This document shows, piece after piece, positions 10,346 through 24,925 of a DNA stretch of 64,000 nt. Source of the DNA: Cyrtodaria siliqua (taxonomy: Eukaryota > Mollusca > Bivalvia > Adapedonta > Hiatellidae); contig JAWPHD010004368.1 in assembly GCA_037043455.1 (NCBI GenBank), positions 1-64,000 of the forward strand, given 5' to 3'. The position numbers were made by a program, and so were the translations under genes. Below the pieces are notes generated by a model. That model saw nothing but the letters and a program-made list of their open reading frames with translations. It had not been told where the DNA came from and made no database searches. How positions within the stretch are numbered: position 1 is the first letter of the stretch; every line of letters begins with the position of its first letter.

Positions 10346-13300
10346 ACTCTATGTATGAGGGAGAACTGAACACTGCTCTATAATAACGCATTTGACCACT
10401 CTATGTATGAGAGGGAACTAAACACTGCTCTGAAATAACGCACTTGACGCCTCTACGTATGAGACGGAACTAAACACTGCTCTGTAATTAGGCACTTGAC
10501 GCCACTATGAATGAGACGGAACTGAACATTGCTCTCTAATAAGGCACTTGACACCTCTATGTATGAGAGGGAACTAAACTCTGCTCTGTAATAACGCATT
10601 TGACCACTCTATGTATGAGAGGGAACTAAACACTGCTCTGAAATAACGCACTTGACTCCTCTATGTATGAGACGGAACTAAACACTGCTCTGTAATAAGG
10701 CACTTGACGCCACTATGAATGAGACGGAACTGAACATTGCTCTCTAATAAGGCACTTGACACCTCTATGTATGAGAGGGAACTAAACACTGCTCTGCAAT
10801 AAGGCACTTGACACCTCTATGTATGATAGGGAACTAAACACTGCTCTGTAATAAGGCACTTGACTCCTCTATGTATGAGAAGGAACAAAACACTGCTATG
10901 TAATAAGACACTTGACCCCTCTATGTATGAGATGAAGCTCAACACAGCTATGTAATAAGGCAATTGAGGCCTCTGTGTACGAGACGGTACTAAACATTGC
11001 TCTGTAATAAGGCACTTAACGCCTCTATGTATGAGAGGTACCTTAACACTGCTCTATAATAAGGCAGTTGACACATATATGCATGAGAGTGAACTAAACA
11101 CTGCTCTGTAATAAGGCACATGAGATGGGCACTAAACGCCTCACTGTAATAAGGCACTTGACGACTCTGTGTAAGAGAGGAACTAAACACTGCTCTGTAA
11201 TAAGGCATTTGACACATCTATGTATGAGAGGGAACTAAGCACTGCTCTGTAATAAAGCAGTTGCCGCCTCTATGTATCAACGGGAACTAAACACTACTCT
11301 GTAATAAGGCACTTGACGTCTCTATGTATGAGAGGGAACTCAACACTGCTCTGTAATAAAGCATTTTCAAATATATGTACGAGAGGGAACTAAGCACTGC
11401 TCTGTAATAAGACACTTGACCCCTATATGTATGACATGAAACTAAACACTGCTCTATAATAAGGCACATGAGGCCTCTATGTATGAGCGGGAATAAACAC
11501 TGCTCTGTAATAAGGCACTTGACGCCTGGGTGTATGAGACGGACATGAACACTGCTCTGTAATAAGGCACTTAGCTCCTCTATGCATCAGAGGTAACTTC
11601 AAACTGCTCTATAATAAGAGACTTGAAGCCTGTAAGTATAAGAGGGAACTAAAAACTGCTCTGTAATAATTCATTTGACACCTCTATGTATCAGACGGAA
11701 GTACACACTGCTCTGCAATAAGGCACTTAGCTCCTCTAAGCATGAGAGGTAAATTAAAACTGCTCTATAATAAGACTCTTGACACAAGCGTGAACTAAAA
11801 TCTGCTCTGTAATAAGGCACTTGGCGCTTCTATGTATGAGATGGACATTAAACGCCGCACTGTAATAAGCCACTTGACGCCTCCATGTATCATAGGGGCA
11901 CTAACGACTGCCCAATAATACGGCAATCCAAGCCACTATGTATGAGAGGGAACTAAACACTGCTCTGTATAAAGGCAATGGTCGCCTCTATGTATGAGCG
12001 GGAATTAACTGCTCTGTAATAAGGCATTTGAAACATCTATGTATCAGACGGAACTACACACTGGTCTGTAATAAGGCACTTGACGCCCTATGTATGAGAC
12101 GGAACTAAGCACTGCTCAGTAATAAGGCACTTGCCGCTTATATTTATGAGAGAGAACTTCACACTGCTCTGTAAGAAGGCACTTGACGCCTCTATGTATG
12201 AGAGGGAACTAAACACTGCTCTGTAATAAGGCACTTGACGCCTCTATGTTTGAGTGGGAACTAAACACTACTCTGAAATAAGAAACTTGATCCCTCTGTG
12301 TATGAGATGGAACTACACACTGCTCTGTAATATGGCACTTGATCCCTCTATGTATAAGACGGTCTAAACACTGGTGTATAATAGGGCTCTTGAGGCCTCT
12401 ATGTATGAGAGGAAAGAAAATCTGCTCTGTAATAAGGCACTTGCGCCTCTGTGTATCAAACGGACCTAAACATTGCTCTGTAAATAAGGCACTTAGCGCC
12501 TCCATGTATCATAGACGGAATTACACACTACTCTGTAATAAGGCACTTGACTCCTCTATGTATGAGACGGAACTAAACACTGCTCTGTAATAAGGCAATT
12601 GACGCCTCTATGCATGAGAAGAAACTACACACTGCTCTGTTATAAGGCACTTGACGCTCTATGTATGAGAGGGAACTAAACGTTGCTTTATAATAAGGCA
12701 ATTGACGCTTTTATGTATGAGCAGGGCACTAAACGCCGCACTGTAATAAGGCACTTGGCGCCTCTATGTATCATAGGGGCACTAACGACTGCCCACTAAT
12801 ACGGCAATTCAAGTCACTATATATGAGCGGGAACTAAACACTGCTCTGTAATAAGGCATTTGAAACCTCTATGTGTCAGACGGAACTATACACTGCTCTG
12901 TAAGAAGGCACATGACGCCTTTATGTATTGGACGGAACTAAACACTGCTATGTAATAAGGCAATTGACTCCTCTATGTATGAGAGGGAACTAAACACTGC
13001 TCTGTAATAAGGCAATTGACTCCTCTATGTATGAGTGGGAACTAAACACTGCTCTGAAATAAGAAACTTGATCCCTCTATGTATGAGATGGAACTAAACA
13101 CTGCTCTGTAATATGGCACTTGATCCCTCTATGTATAAGACGGATCTAAACACTGGTGTATAATAGGGCACTTGAGGCCTCCATGTATGAGAGGAAAGAA
13201 AATCTGCTCTTTAATAAGGCACTTGCGCCTCTGTGTATGAAACGGACCTAAACACTGCTCTGTAATAAGGCACTTAGCGCCTCCATGTATCATAGATGGA

Positions 13301-16300
13301 ATTACACACTACTCTGTATTAAGGCACTTGAATCCTCTATGTATGAGACGGAACTAAACACTGCTCTGTAATAAGGCAATTGACGCCTCTATGCATGAGA
13401 AGAAACTACACACTGCTCTGTTATAAGGCACTTGACGCTCTATGTATGAGCAGGGCACTAAACGCCGCACTGTAATAAGGCACTTGACGCCTCTATGTAT
13501 CATAGGGGCACTAACGACTGCCCACTAATACGGCAATTGAAGTCACTATATATGAGCGGGAACTAAACACTGCTCTGTAATAAGGCATTTGAAACCTCTA
13601 TGTGTCAGACGGAACTATACACTGCTCTGTAAGAAGGCACATGACGCCTTTATGTATTGGACGGAACTAAACACTGCTATGTAACAAGGCAATTGACTAC
13701 TCTATGTATGAGAGGGACCAGAACACTGCTCTGTAATAAAGCATTTCACATCTATGTATGAGAAGGAACTAAACAATGCTCTGTATTAAGGCACTAGTTG
13801 CCTCTGTGTATCAGAGGGAAATAAACACTGCTCTGTAATGAGGCACTTGACACATCTATGTATGAGACGGAACTAAACGCTGCTCTGTAATAAGGCAATT
13901 GACGCCTCTATGTATGAGAGGCAACTACACACTGCTCTGTAATAAGGCACTTGACGCCTCTATGTATGACAGGGTCCTAAACACGACTCTGTAATAAGGC
14001 AAGTGACGCCTCTATGTATGAAAGTGAACTAAACACTGCTCTGTAATAAGAAACTTGACCAATCTATGTATATGACGGAACTAAACACTGGTCTATAATA
14101 GGGCACTTGAGGCCACTATGTATGAGAGGAAAGATAAACTGCTCTGTAATTAGGCACTTGACGCCTCTGTGTATGAGACTGACCTAAACACTACTCTGTA
14201 ATAATGCACTGAGCGCCTCTATGCATAAGAGGTAACTTAAAACTGCTCTATAATAAGATACTTGACACCTATATGTATATGAGTGAACTAAAAACTGCTC
14301 AGTAATAAGGCACTTGAAGCCTCTATGTATGAGATGGGCACTTAACACCGCACTGTAATAAGGTACTTGACGCCTCCATGTGTGATAGGGGCACTAACGA
14401 CTGCCCACTAAGAAGGCAATTCACGGCTTTAATTATGAGACGAAACTAAACACTGCTCTGTAATAATGCAATGGCCGCCTCTATGTATGAGCCGGAACTA
14501 AATACTTCTCTGTAATAATGTATTTGACACGTCTATGTATGAAAGGGAACGCGAGACTGCTCTGTAATAAGGCACGTGACGCCTCCATTTATCAGACGGA
14601 ACTTCACACTGCCCAGTAATAAGGGACTTGACTCCTCTATGTATGAGACGGAACTAAACGCTGCTCTGTAATAAGGCAATTGACGCCTCTATGTATGAGA
14701 GGCAACTACACACTGCTCTGTAATAAGGCACTTGACTCCTCTATGTATGACAGGGTACTAAACACAGCTCTGTAATAAGGCAAGTGACGCCTCTATGAAT
14801 GGAAGTGAACTAAACACTGCTCTGTAATAAGAAACTTGACCAATCTATGTATAAGACGGAACTAAACACTGGTCTATAATAGGGCACTTGAGGCCTCTAT
14901 GTATGAAAGGAAAGATAAACTGCTCTGCAATTAGGCACTTGACGCCTCTGTGTATGAGACTGACCTAAACACTACTCTGTAATAATGCACTGAGCTCCTC
15001 TATGCATAAGAGGTAACTTAAAACTGCTCTATAATAAGATAATTGACACCTATATGTATATGAGTGAACTAGAAACTTCTCTGTAATAAGGCACTTGAAG
15101 CCTCTATGTATGAGATGGGCTCTTAACACCGCACTGTAATAAGGTACTTGACGCCTTCATGTATGATAGGGGCACTAACGACTGCCCACTAAGAAGGCAA
15201 TTCACGGCTTTATTTATGAGACGGAACTAAACATTGCTCTGTAATAATGCAATGGCCGCCTCTATGTATGAGCCGGAACTAAATACTGCTCTGTAATAAT
15301 GTATTTGACACGTCTATGTATGAAAGGGAACGCGAGACTGCTCTTTAATAAGGCACTTGACGCCTCCATTTATCAGACGGAACTTCACACTGCCCATTAA
15401 TAAGGCACTTGACGCCTCTATGTATGGGACGTAACTAAACACTGTTCTATAATAAGGTACTTGACACCTCTATGTACGAGAGGGAACTAAACACTGCTCT
15501 GTAATAATGCACTTGACGCCTCTATGTTTGAGAGATGACTAACCACTGGTCTTCTGAAGCAATAAAGCATTTCCACCTCTATGTATGATATGGAACTAAA
15601 CACTGCTCTGTAGTAAGGTACTAGTTGCCTCTATGTATGAGAAGGTACTAAACACTGCTCTGTTAAAAGGCACTTGACGCCTATATGTATGAGACGGAAC
15701 TAAACATTGCTCTGTGATAAGGCACTTGACTCCTCTTTGTATGAGAGGGAACTAAACACTGCTCTGTAATAAGGCACTTGACTCCTCTATGTATGAGAGG
15801 TACCTTAACACTGCTCTATAATAAGGCATATGACACTTATATGTTTCAGAGTGAACTTAATACTGCTCTGTAATAAGGCACTTGACGACTCTATGCATGA
15901 GATGTGCACTAAACGCCGCACTGTAATAATGCACTTGACGCCTCTATATATTATAAGGGCACTAACGACTGCCCTGCAATAAGGCAATTTACGCCTCTAT
16001 ATATGAGAGGGAACTAAACACTGCTCTGTAATAATGCACTTGACGACTCTGTGTATGAGAAGGAACTAAACACTGCTCTGCAATAAGGCACTTAACTCCT
16101 CTATGTATGAGAGGTACCTTAACACTGCTCTATAATAAGGCATTTGACACTTATATGTATCAGTTGAACTGAATAATGCTCTATAATAAGGCACTTGACG
16201 CCTCTATGTATGAGATTGACACTAAACGCCGCACTATAATAAGGCACTTGACACCTCTATGTATGATAGGGGAACTAACGACTTCCCTGTAATAGTGCAA

Positions 16301-19300
16301 TTCACTCCTCTATGCATGAGAGGGAACTAAACACTGCTCTGTAATAAAACATTAGCAATTCTTTGTATGAGAGGAAAATGAACACTGGTTTGTAATAAGG
16401 CACTTGACCCTCTATGTATGAATGGGGCACTAAACACTGCTCTGTAATAAAGCACTTGACCCTATATGTATGAGATGGAACTAAACACTGCTCTGTAATG
16501 TAATAAGGCACTTGACCCCTCTATGTATTAGAGGTAACTAAACACTGCTCTGTAATATAATAAGGCACTTGGCGCCTCAATTTATGAGAAGGAACTAAAC
16601 ACTGCTCTGTAATAAGGCATTTGAAACCTCTATGTGTCAGACGGAACTATACACTGCTCTGTAAGAAGGCACATGACGCCTTTATGTATTGGACGGAACT
16701 AAACACTGCTATGTAACAAGGCAATTGACGCCTCTATGTATGAGAGGGACCAGAACACTGCTCTGTAATAAAGCATTTCACATCTATGTATGAGAAGGAA
16801 CTAAACAATGCTCTGTATTAAGGCACTAGTTGCCTCTGTGTATCAGAGGGAAATAAACACTGCTCTGTAATGAGGCACTTGACACATCTATGTATGAGAC
16901 GGAACTAAACGCTGCTCTGTAATAAGGCAAATGACTCCTCTATGCATGAGAGGCAACTACACACTGCTCTGTAATAAGGCACTTGACGCCTCTATGTATG
17001 ACAGGGTACTAAACACGACTCTGTAATAAGGCAAGTGACCCCTCTATGTATGAAAGTGAACTAAACACAGCTCTGTAATACGAAACTTGACCAATCTATG
17101 TATAAGACGGAACTAAACACTGGTCTATAATAGGGCACTTGAGGCCTCTATGTATTAGAGGAAAGATAAACTGCTCTGCAATTAGGCACTTGACGCCTCT
17201 GTGTATGAGACTGACCTAAACACTACTCTGTAATAATGCACTGAGCACCTCTATGCATAAGAGGTAACTTAAAACTGCTCTATAATAAGATACTTGACAC
17301 CTATATGTATATGAGTGAACTAAAAACTGCTCTGTAATAAGGCACTTGAAGCCTCTATGTATGAGATGGGCACTTTACACCGCACTGTAATAAGGTACTT
17401 GACGCCTCCATGTATGATAGGGGCACTAACGACTGCCCACTAAGAAGGCAATCCACGGCTTTATTTATGAGACGGAACTAAACACTGCTCTGTAATAATG
17501 CAATGGCCGCCTCTATGTATGAGCCGGAACTAAATACTGCTCTGTAATAATGTATTTGACACGTCTATGTTTGAAAGGGAACGCGAGACTGCTCTGTATT
17601 AAGGCACTTGACGCCTCCATTTATCAGACGGAACTTCACACTGCCCATTAATAAGGCACTTGACGCCTCTATGTATGAGACGGAACTAAACGCTGCTCTG
17701 TAATAAGGCAATTGACGCCTCTATGTATGAGAGGCAACTACACACTGCTCTGTAATAAGGCACTTGACCCCTCTATGTATGACAGGGTACTAAACACGGC
17801 TCTGTAATAAGGCAAGTGACGCCTCTATGTATGAAAGTGAACTAAACACTGCTCTGTAATAAGAAACTTGACCAATCTATGTATAAGACGGAACTAAACA
17901 CTGGTCTATAATAGGGCACTTGAGGCCTCTATGTATGAGAGGAAAGATAAACTGCTCTGTAATTAGGCACTTGACGCCTCTGTGTATGAGACTGACCTAA
18001 ACACTACTCTGTAATAATGCACTGAGCTCCTCTATGCATAAGAGGTAACTTAAAACTGCTCTATAATAAGATACTTGACACCTATATGTATATGAGTGAA
18101 CTAAAAACTGCTCTGTAATAAGGCACTTGAAGCCTCTATGTATGAGATGGGCTCTTAACACCGCACTGTAACAAGGTACTTGACGCCTCCATGTATGATA
18201 GGGGCACTAACGACTGTCCACTAAGAAGGCAACTCACGGCTTTATTTATGAGACGGAACTAAACACTGCTCTGTAATAATGCAATGGCAGCCTCTATGTA
18301 TGAGCCGGAACTAAATACTGCTCTGTAATAATGTATTGGACACGTCTATGTATGAAAGGGAACGCGAGACTGCTCTTTAATAAGGCACTTGACGCCTCCA
18401 TTTATCAGACGGAACTTCACACTGCCCAGTAATAAGGCACTTGACTCCTCTATGTATGAGACGTAACTAAACACTGTTCTATAATAAGGTACTTGACACC
18501 TCTATGTACGAGAGGGAACTAAACACTGCTCTGTAATAATGCACTTGACTCCTCTATGTATGAGAGGGGACTAACCACTGGTCTTCTGAAGCAATAAAGC
18601 ATTTCCACCTCTATGTATGATATGGAACTAAACACTGCTCTATATTAAGGTACTAGTTGCCTCTATGTATGAGAAGGTACTAAACACTGCTCTGTTAAAA
18701 GGCACTTGACGCCTATATGTATGAGACGGAATTAAACATTGCTCTGTGATAAGGCACTTGACGCCTCCTTGTGTGAGAGGGAACTAAACACTGCTCTGTA
18801 ATAAGGCACTTGACCCCTCTATGTATGAGAGGGAACTAAACACTGCTCTGAAATAAGGCAATTGACCCCTCTATGTATGAGAGGGAACTAAACACTGCTC
18901 TATAATAAGACACTTGACCCCTCTATGTATGAGGTGGATCTAAACACTGCTCTGTATAAGGCACTTGACCCATCTATGTATGAGAGGGAACTAAACACTG
19001 CTCTGTAATAAGTCACTTAACTCCTCTATGTATGAGAGGTACCTTAACACTGCTCTATAATAAGGCATTTGACACTTATATGTATCAGAGTGAACTTAAT
19101 ACTGCTCTGTATTAAGGCACTTGACGACTCTATGTATGAGATGTGCACTAAACGCCGCACTGTAATAATGCACTTGACGCCTCTATATATTATAAGGGCA
19201 CTAACGACTGCCCTGCAATAAGGCAATTTACGCCTCTATATATGAGAGGGAACTAAACACTGCTCTGTAATAAGGCACTTGACGACTCTGTGTATGAGAA

Positions 19301-20360
19301 GGAACTAAACACTGCTCTGCAATAAGGCACTTAACTCCTCTATGTATGAGAGGTACCTTAACACTGCTCTATAATAAGGCATTTGACACTTATATGTATC
19401 AGAGTGAACTAAATACTGCTCTGCAATAAGGCACTTGACGCCTCTATGTATGAGATTGGCACTAAACTCCGCACTATAATAAGGCACTTGACACCTCTAT
19501 GTATGATATGGGAACTAACGACTTCCCTGTAATAGTGCTATTCACTCCTCTATGCATGAGAGGGAACTAAACACTGCTCTGTAATAAAACATTTGCACTG
19601 CTGTGTATGAGAGGAAAATGAACACTGGTTTGTAATAAGGCACTTGATCCTCTATGTATGAATGGGGCACTAAACACTTCCCTGTAATAAAGCACTTGAT
19701 CCTATATGTATGAGATGGAACTAAACACTGCTCTGTAATGTAATAAGGCACTTGACCCCTCTATGTATAAGAGGTAACTAAACACTGCTCTGTAATATAA
19801 TAAGGCACTTGGCGCCTCAATTTATGAGAAGGAACTAAACACTGCTCTGTAATAAGGCGCTTGACCTCTCTATGTATGAGAGGTAACTAAACACTGCTCT
19901 GTAATAAGGCACTTAAATCCTCTATTCATGATAGGGAATAAACACTCCTCTGTAATAAGGCACTTGACACCTTTACGTCTGATTGAGTCTTAAAGATTGC
20001 ATGTGTGAGAGGACATTAAAAAACGCTGTTTAATAAGGCAAGTGACGCCTTTATGTATGAGAGGGAACTAAACACTGCTCTGTAATAAGGCACTTGACAC
20101 CTCTATGTATGATTGAGTCTTAAAGATTACATGAGTGAGAGGACACTAAACAACGCTGTTTAATAAGGCCCTTGACGCCTCTATGTATGAGAGGAAACAA
20201 AACATTGCTCTGTCATAAAGGACTTGACGCCTCCATGTAAGATTGGGTCTTAAACATTACATGTGTGAGAGGACCTAAATAACGCTGTTTAATAAGGCAC
20301 GTGGGGCCTCTATGTATGAGAGGAAACTAAACACTGCCCTGTAATGGGACACTTGACGCA
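10346..20360. repeat. 10-kb satellite array, ~52-bp monomer
   Basis: About 190 tandem copies of a roughly 52-bp monomer containing CTCTATGTATGAGA, GGAACTAAACACTGCTCTGT and AATAAGGCACTTGACGC. Monomers diverge by point changes and small indels. Recognisable variants recur every 781 bp (12508/13289, 14169/14950, 17201/17982), which is a 15-monomer higher-order repeat. Larger blocks repeat about 3.03-3.24 kb apart (15805/19044 and 16302/19542). The unit is not a multiple of three, so open frames in it are incidental. The last part (about 19960-20300) alternates with a divergent monomer containing GATTGAGTCTTAAAGATT. Confidence 0.97.
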
Positions 20361-20916
20361 ATCCTAGAAAACCTTTTAGAATTTGTAAGAATGTGCCACT
20401 CCGAACGGGCGTTGTAAAAGACACAGCCTGTGCACATATGTTACTAATAATACTCAGTGAAGCGCGCACGGCAGTGATGGGACCGCCTCCGCAGTAATCA
20501 CGGGCGAAAAATATCCTTCTATGTCTTGGTATATATACAGAAGCGCGTAATTGGTAATCCAACTGGGCGCTGGTCGTACGTACGGAGGACAAATGATTTG
20601 CATAAATCTCCAATATCTACGCAATTAGATAATTTATATATAAAAACATATACAAACAAATTAATGTAATCCTCATTCTGAAATTACAAACAGTTCAAAC
20701 AGCAAGTCAAGAACAATTGATATATAACTGTAGGAGCCAACGTAAGAAAAATCTGACTATTCAATTGCAAACAACATTTGTTTTTTTGTTTTTTAAAATG
20801 TAAACACTATAATGAGTTATGTATTGCTGAAATGGTAAATGTTTTTATAAAATTTGAATATGATTTTTTTTTCGCAAAATATTTTGAAAAATAATTTAAA
20901 TAAAAATAAGTATAAA
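20361..20916. other. No gene recognised
   Basis: Sequence after the satellite. A GC-richer patch (20390-20600) carries an open minus-strand frame running into the satellite, without a recognisable domain. The rest is AT-rich. Confidence 0.4.
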
Positions 20917-21325
20917 GATCGTACAGGAAATGCAGCTTTCACAGAACACAATAAACCCAAAAACCTAAAAAGACAAACATGAATTGCAATGTTAAAGGCA
21001 TACGACGTCTCAAACACAAGCAGGGTTGAACATAGGGAACGGTCAGTGGCAAAAAATGCCGCTGGGGATTTAAACCAAACGTCAAACTTACCCTACTATC
21101 ATCCCAATAAAAAGGGACGGTGTAAATAAAGAATTAGCCGCCTTGAACTATTTTCTAACCAACAAGGCAGCATTAAGACACTTTAAGTAAAACACAAAGA
21201 TGCTCGTGTATATATAAATACAAAAGAGAATAGTCTAGAAAGTCACACAGAAGGTAGGCAATGGCTTGACAGAAGCCAGAGCAACAAGAGAAAAAAACCA
21301 TTGAGGGCACGACAAGACAACATGG
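20917..21325 (-). repeat. 3' tail of retroelement copy B
   Basis: Reverse-strand copy of the tail seen at 4176-4700, directly downstream (in minus orientation) of RT copy B. It contains the shared blocks around ACGGTCAGTGGCAAAAA and AACAAGGCAGCAT. Confidence 0.7.
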
Positions 21326-23165
21326 ACAAGATTGTAGACAAACATCAAATGTCACCGTCCGTTTGGGCTTTAGGTAGACGTCATCATAGGGTCCACAGCC
21401 TGTCCGATCATCGCACAATTAAAGAGGAAAACATAGTGGCGAACTGTAAATGGGTGCACCATAAAGCATGCAGTGCGTTGCAAAATGATAGGGTCATTAC
21501 CTCTTTTGATAAACTTTTTAACATGTCTAACAAAGATAGTACGAAAATGACCAAGGATCTTACGAAGTTTGTAAATAACCATAGAAGTCTGATTGTGATA
21601 ATCCTCATCGCAGAAGAGTTCTTAAATTACTTTTATATTTGGCAAAGGTTTTACGAAATTGATGGTAACGGTAGCCTTGGTGGGGTAGCTTTTTAGTTTT
21701 ACAAATATTACGAATGTTAAAGTTCTCAACTCCAGTACAAGCTCTAGAAAAACGAATAAGTTGAGACACATAGAGCCAATAAGAAGTGGCTCGTAGAACA
21801 TCCCCGTCTAAATGCGGATAATAAACGATATCAAAATGGATACCAACAATATGTCTATATGTTCCATACCTGAGGAAAATATTTTCTAATATAAAAATAA
21901 GTGATTCATAAACTTCAAAGGCCAAAATTGTTGTATTTTCCCTGGCAATTTTATTTTGCTGAGAGCAATAAGCTTGTCTTTTATAAGGTTGTGTGGTAAG
22001 ATTGTATATAATGTAGAAAAATCATAAGTACTTATCGAGGAAGCTTTAAGTTTTTTGCACATTTTATCAAGAACGTCGCCTGAATTTTTAAAAGACCAAA
22101 ATAAATTGATCGCAGGGTTTTCATAAACTTTAGAACAATAATGTTTAACGTGATCTTTAACGGCCGTAAGACAACAAGTTAAAGGTTTGGAGATATGTGT
22201 AGTGGTGCAAGAACTAGAATTGGAAATAAAACGAGCATTATATGGTTGTTTGTGTAATCTGGGAATCCAGTACATCATTGGAAGTCTGTTTTGCTTTTCG
22301 TCTATTCCAGCCTTGCCAATGTTGCACTGAGTGATATGCGTCGCAACAACATTATCTTCAGTAGATTGCACTGGAGTATACGAATTAGTACTCCCGAGTT
22401 CCTGAGATAAAACATTGACGTAATCATGGGGTCAAACAATAATTATATTATTAGCTGCTTTGTCAACATGAACTAAAACAAAGTTATCATGAAATTCCTG
22501 GATTTCCGATTTTAAATTACCAAATGAAAGCCTATGTCAAGGGGGACATAGGGAGGGGTTAGCCGTATAGAAGTTAATACGGGTATCTATGATGTTAAAA
22601 CTAGTCTTTTTCTAATTAGAAAGGGTGTTAGGATCAGCATGTTTTCTGCGACACCATTTAATACTAAAATCCTCAATGGATTGGACGATCTGACCACGAC
22701 ACACATTACAATCAATCACAGAAGGCAATCTATACTTCGGATATTTAAAAAACAAATGCCAAATACGTTTATATATAATATCAAAATTATCAGTAATGAC
22801 ATGACCGGACGGAGCATAGCAAAATTTAAATGTTCTACACTTACATTTCCTTTCATTGCTTAGGAGTGTTGTTTACTATATCAAGGTCAGACGCTATTGT
22901 GTTGTTGTTGAAAATCATATTTCTAATTGGTTGTTTGTACTTATAACAAATTATATGATTTTCGGAATTTTTGAAATATTTAGGAATAGAATCAATAACA
23001 CGATTAGCTTGGTATATCATTTTGTCTGCTTCAACGTCAATCAGCTGAGGTTGAGAAATGGATAGAGAGGTGAGACAAGAAATCATCGAGTGCTTTCCAG
23101 ACTGTTTAAAAATATTATGTAAATCAGCGACTGACATAGTAATATGTGATTTCCGTTTGAACATG
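21326..23165 (-). pseudogene. Penelope-type RT remnant (copy B), catalytic deletion
   Basis: Minus-strand relative of copy A. Reading from 23165 down, it has the N-terminal segment ending in SDLDIVNNTP, a middle segment with MYWIPRLHKQPYNARFIS, the palm motif YDFSTLYTILPHNL (about 22000), and the C-terminal segment ending near 21400. Compared with copy A, an internal deletion joins the stretch before the YxDD motif to the FDIVYYPHLDGD block near 21838-21850. This removes the catalytic YLDD. Frameshifts also occur. It is followed by its 3' tail. Confidence 0.75.
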
Positions 23166-23389
23166 TATTTATTCTTATGAAGTATACCTTAAATATGTAT
23201 TATTGACAATATGCTTCGTTACCCTTAGTTGTTGGTCCATAGATGATGGTGTAAAGATGCCTTAATCGCTGATTCGTTTACAAGCTTGAAATATTCTACT
23301 TTATTCAAGTCGTCTGTAACAATGTAACGTTTGTTCTGGGTACCAGCATTTTGAATGCTGGATATTAGTATTGGTTGGAAAATATCTGG
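23166..23389. other. Spacer, no feature
   Basis: AT-rich DNA upstream of the RT remnant. Nothing recognised. Confidence 0.4.
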
Positions 23390-24170
23390 TAACCGTTATG
23401 TTGGTGACCAGTACAATATCTGATTTCGCGATATTTTGACATATATTCCGGTACTTTTGCAACGATCTGTATTACGGATCTGGTACCTTGTATAATAAAA
23501 ACTAATATTCTGATAGTGTTTCTTATTTGTTATATTATAATTGTAATACGTATTTTGGTAACGTACATTCTCAAGATTTGTATTATCATGTTCCTGCATT
23601 CTATTTAGCAATAGTCTGATGACCTGTATTTTGGTAAATTGTATTATCGTAGCCTGTATTCTGGTAACATTAATTTTAGTAACAATTATATTGGTGGTAT
23701 TCCAGTTACATTGTACCTGTACTTCGGTAAGCTGCAATTGTTGGTGTATTGCTTTATAGCCTGCTTTCTGGAAATATTGTTTTAAGTAACCACTCTTCTG
23801 ATTGATGTGTAACATGTATTTTGGTCTTATGATGACATGTTATCTGATTATGGTCGATTATTATGATAAACTGTACTATATATTAGTACTACATGTATAT
23901 ATCATGACCAATATGGTGCTAACATTTATTGTCGTGACTAATGTTCTGGTGATTTGTATTCGTGATCAATGTTCAAGTGATGTTTATTATCGTGATCAAT
24001 GTTATATTCTGGTAGCCTTATTGTAATGATGACAAATGTTCTGGGAAACTGCATTATTGTGAACAATGCTTATTTTATTTGTATTATCTTGACTAATATT
24101 CTGGTAACCTGAATTATCATGACAACATTTCTGGTAATCTGTATTGTAGCATGCTGCTCGTATTTTTTGT
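23390..24170. repeat. Degenerate minisatellite
   Basis: Loose tandem recurrence of blocks such as TATTCTGGTAACCTG followed by TATTATCATGAC, at roughly 25-50 bp spacing. Many substitutions suggest an old array. Long minus-strand frames here are by-products of the repeat. Confidence 0.55.
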
Positions 24171-24837
24171 TCTAGTTAATTTTATTATGATGAGCTGTAT
24201 TCCGGTTGCAAGTGTTCTCGTCACATCTTTTTGTGTAGCGTGTACCATTCTAACCTTTTCTATATGTGTTTATCACCAGGTAGTCTAATGCTAGCTATTT
24301 CTATCCTTGTGCCTTTTATTTTGGTGCGTATAACTGAAAGGCCGTAGAATTTTCCAGTACCAAAAGTAAATCCGTGCAATTGTTAATATGTATTTTCATC
24401 TATGTCCTTTCCAATTATAGAAGAGAATGAAAGCCCAACCTAGTAAGACGCTATCAAAACCAATTTCTCAACAGAAAACACATTGATTACATTCAATATT
24501 TCGTGATATGTGGTGCAAATGTAATTTAAAATCAGTATGAATCATGTTAACCTAAATACCCACAAGCCGTTTGTATGGCAGCATAATCAATAGCAACTTG
24601 CGACCTTATGTATTTTGTCATTTTGTGCACAACTGGAGTCGATTTCGAGGAAAAAAAGCAATTTAATCTTTCAACTAATTATCATTACGAATGTTCATGT
24701 GGACAATTTCGAACATTATCTGCTACAAAGTGTTAATAACTAAGTATCACATGACGAAGTAACTTTACGGGCGTTTCATTGCAACGGGAATTAAGATGTT
24801 CAAAACTAATAAAACAAATGTGTTGTCTTCTTTAAGA
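24171..24837. other. No gene recognised
   Basis: AT-rich, no motif seen. Confidence 0.4.
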
Positions 24838-24925
24838 AATGAGATATAGGGTCATATAGAAACCACAGCGTCTAAACGCAATGACATCGTATGTTCGCAC
24901 TGTACCACAAACAAGGAGCAATACT
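24838..24925 (-). repeat. Dispersed repeat, copy 2 of 3
   Basis: A diverged, reversed match to 400-517 and 58812-58930. The block for the TATAGGACCCTATAT end and the ACCACAGCGTC core are recognisable. Confidence 0.6.

Noticed and set aside
10346..20360. Regular repeats resembling a CRISPR array or a repeat protein
   Set aside because: Monomers are contiguous, with no unique spacers, and the 52-bp unit cannot keep one reading frame. The ALLQSSV-type frames on the minus strand are by-products.
20275..20613. 112-codon minus-strand frame at the satellite edge
   Set aside because: Its C-terminal part is satellite sequence and the rest matches no domain I know. The GC-richer composition alone is not enough.
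23396..23815. 139-codon minus-strand frame, Gln/Ile/Thr/Asn-rich
   Set aside because: It lies in a degenerate minisatellite and the composition follows the repeat.
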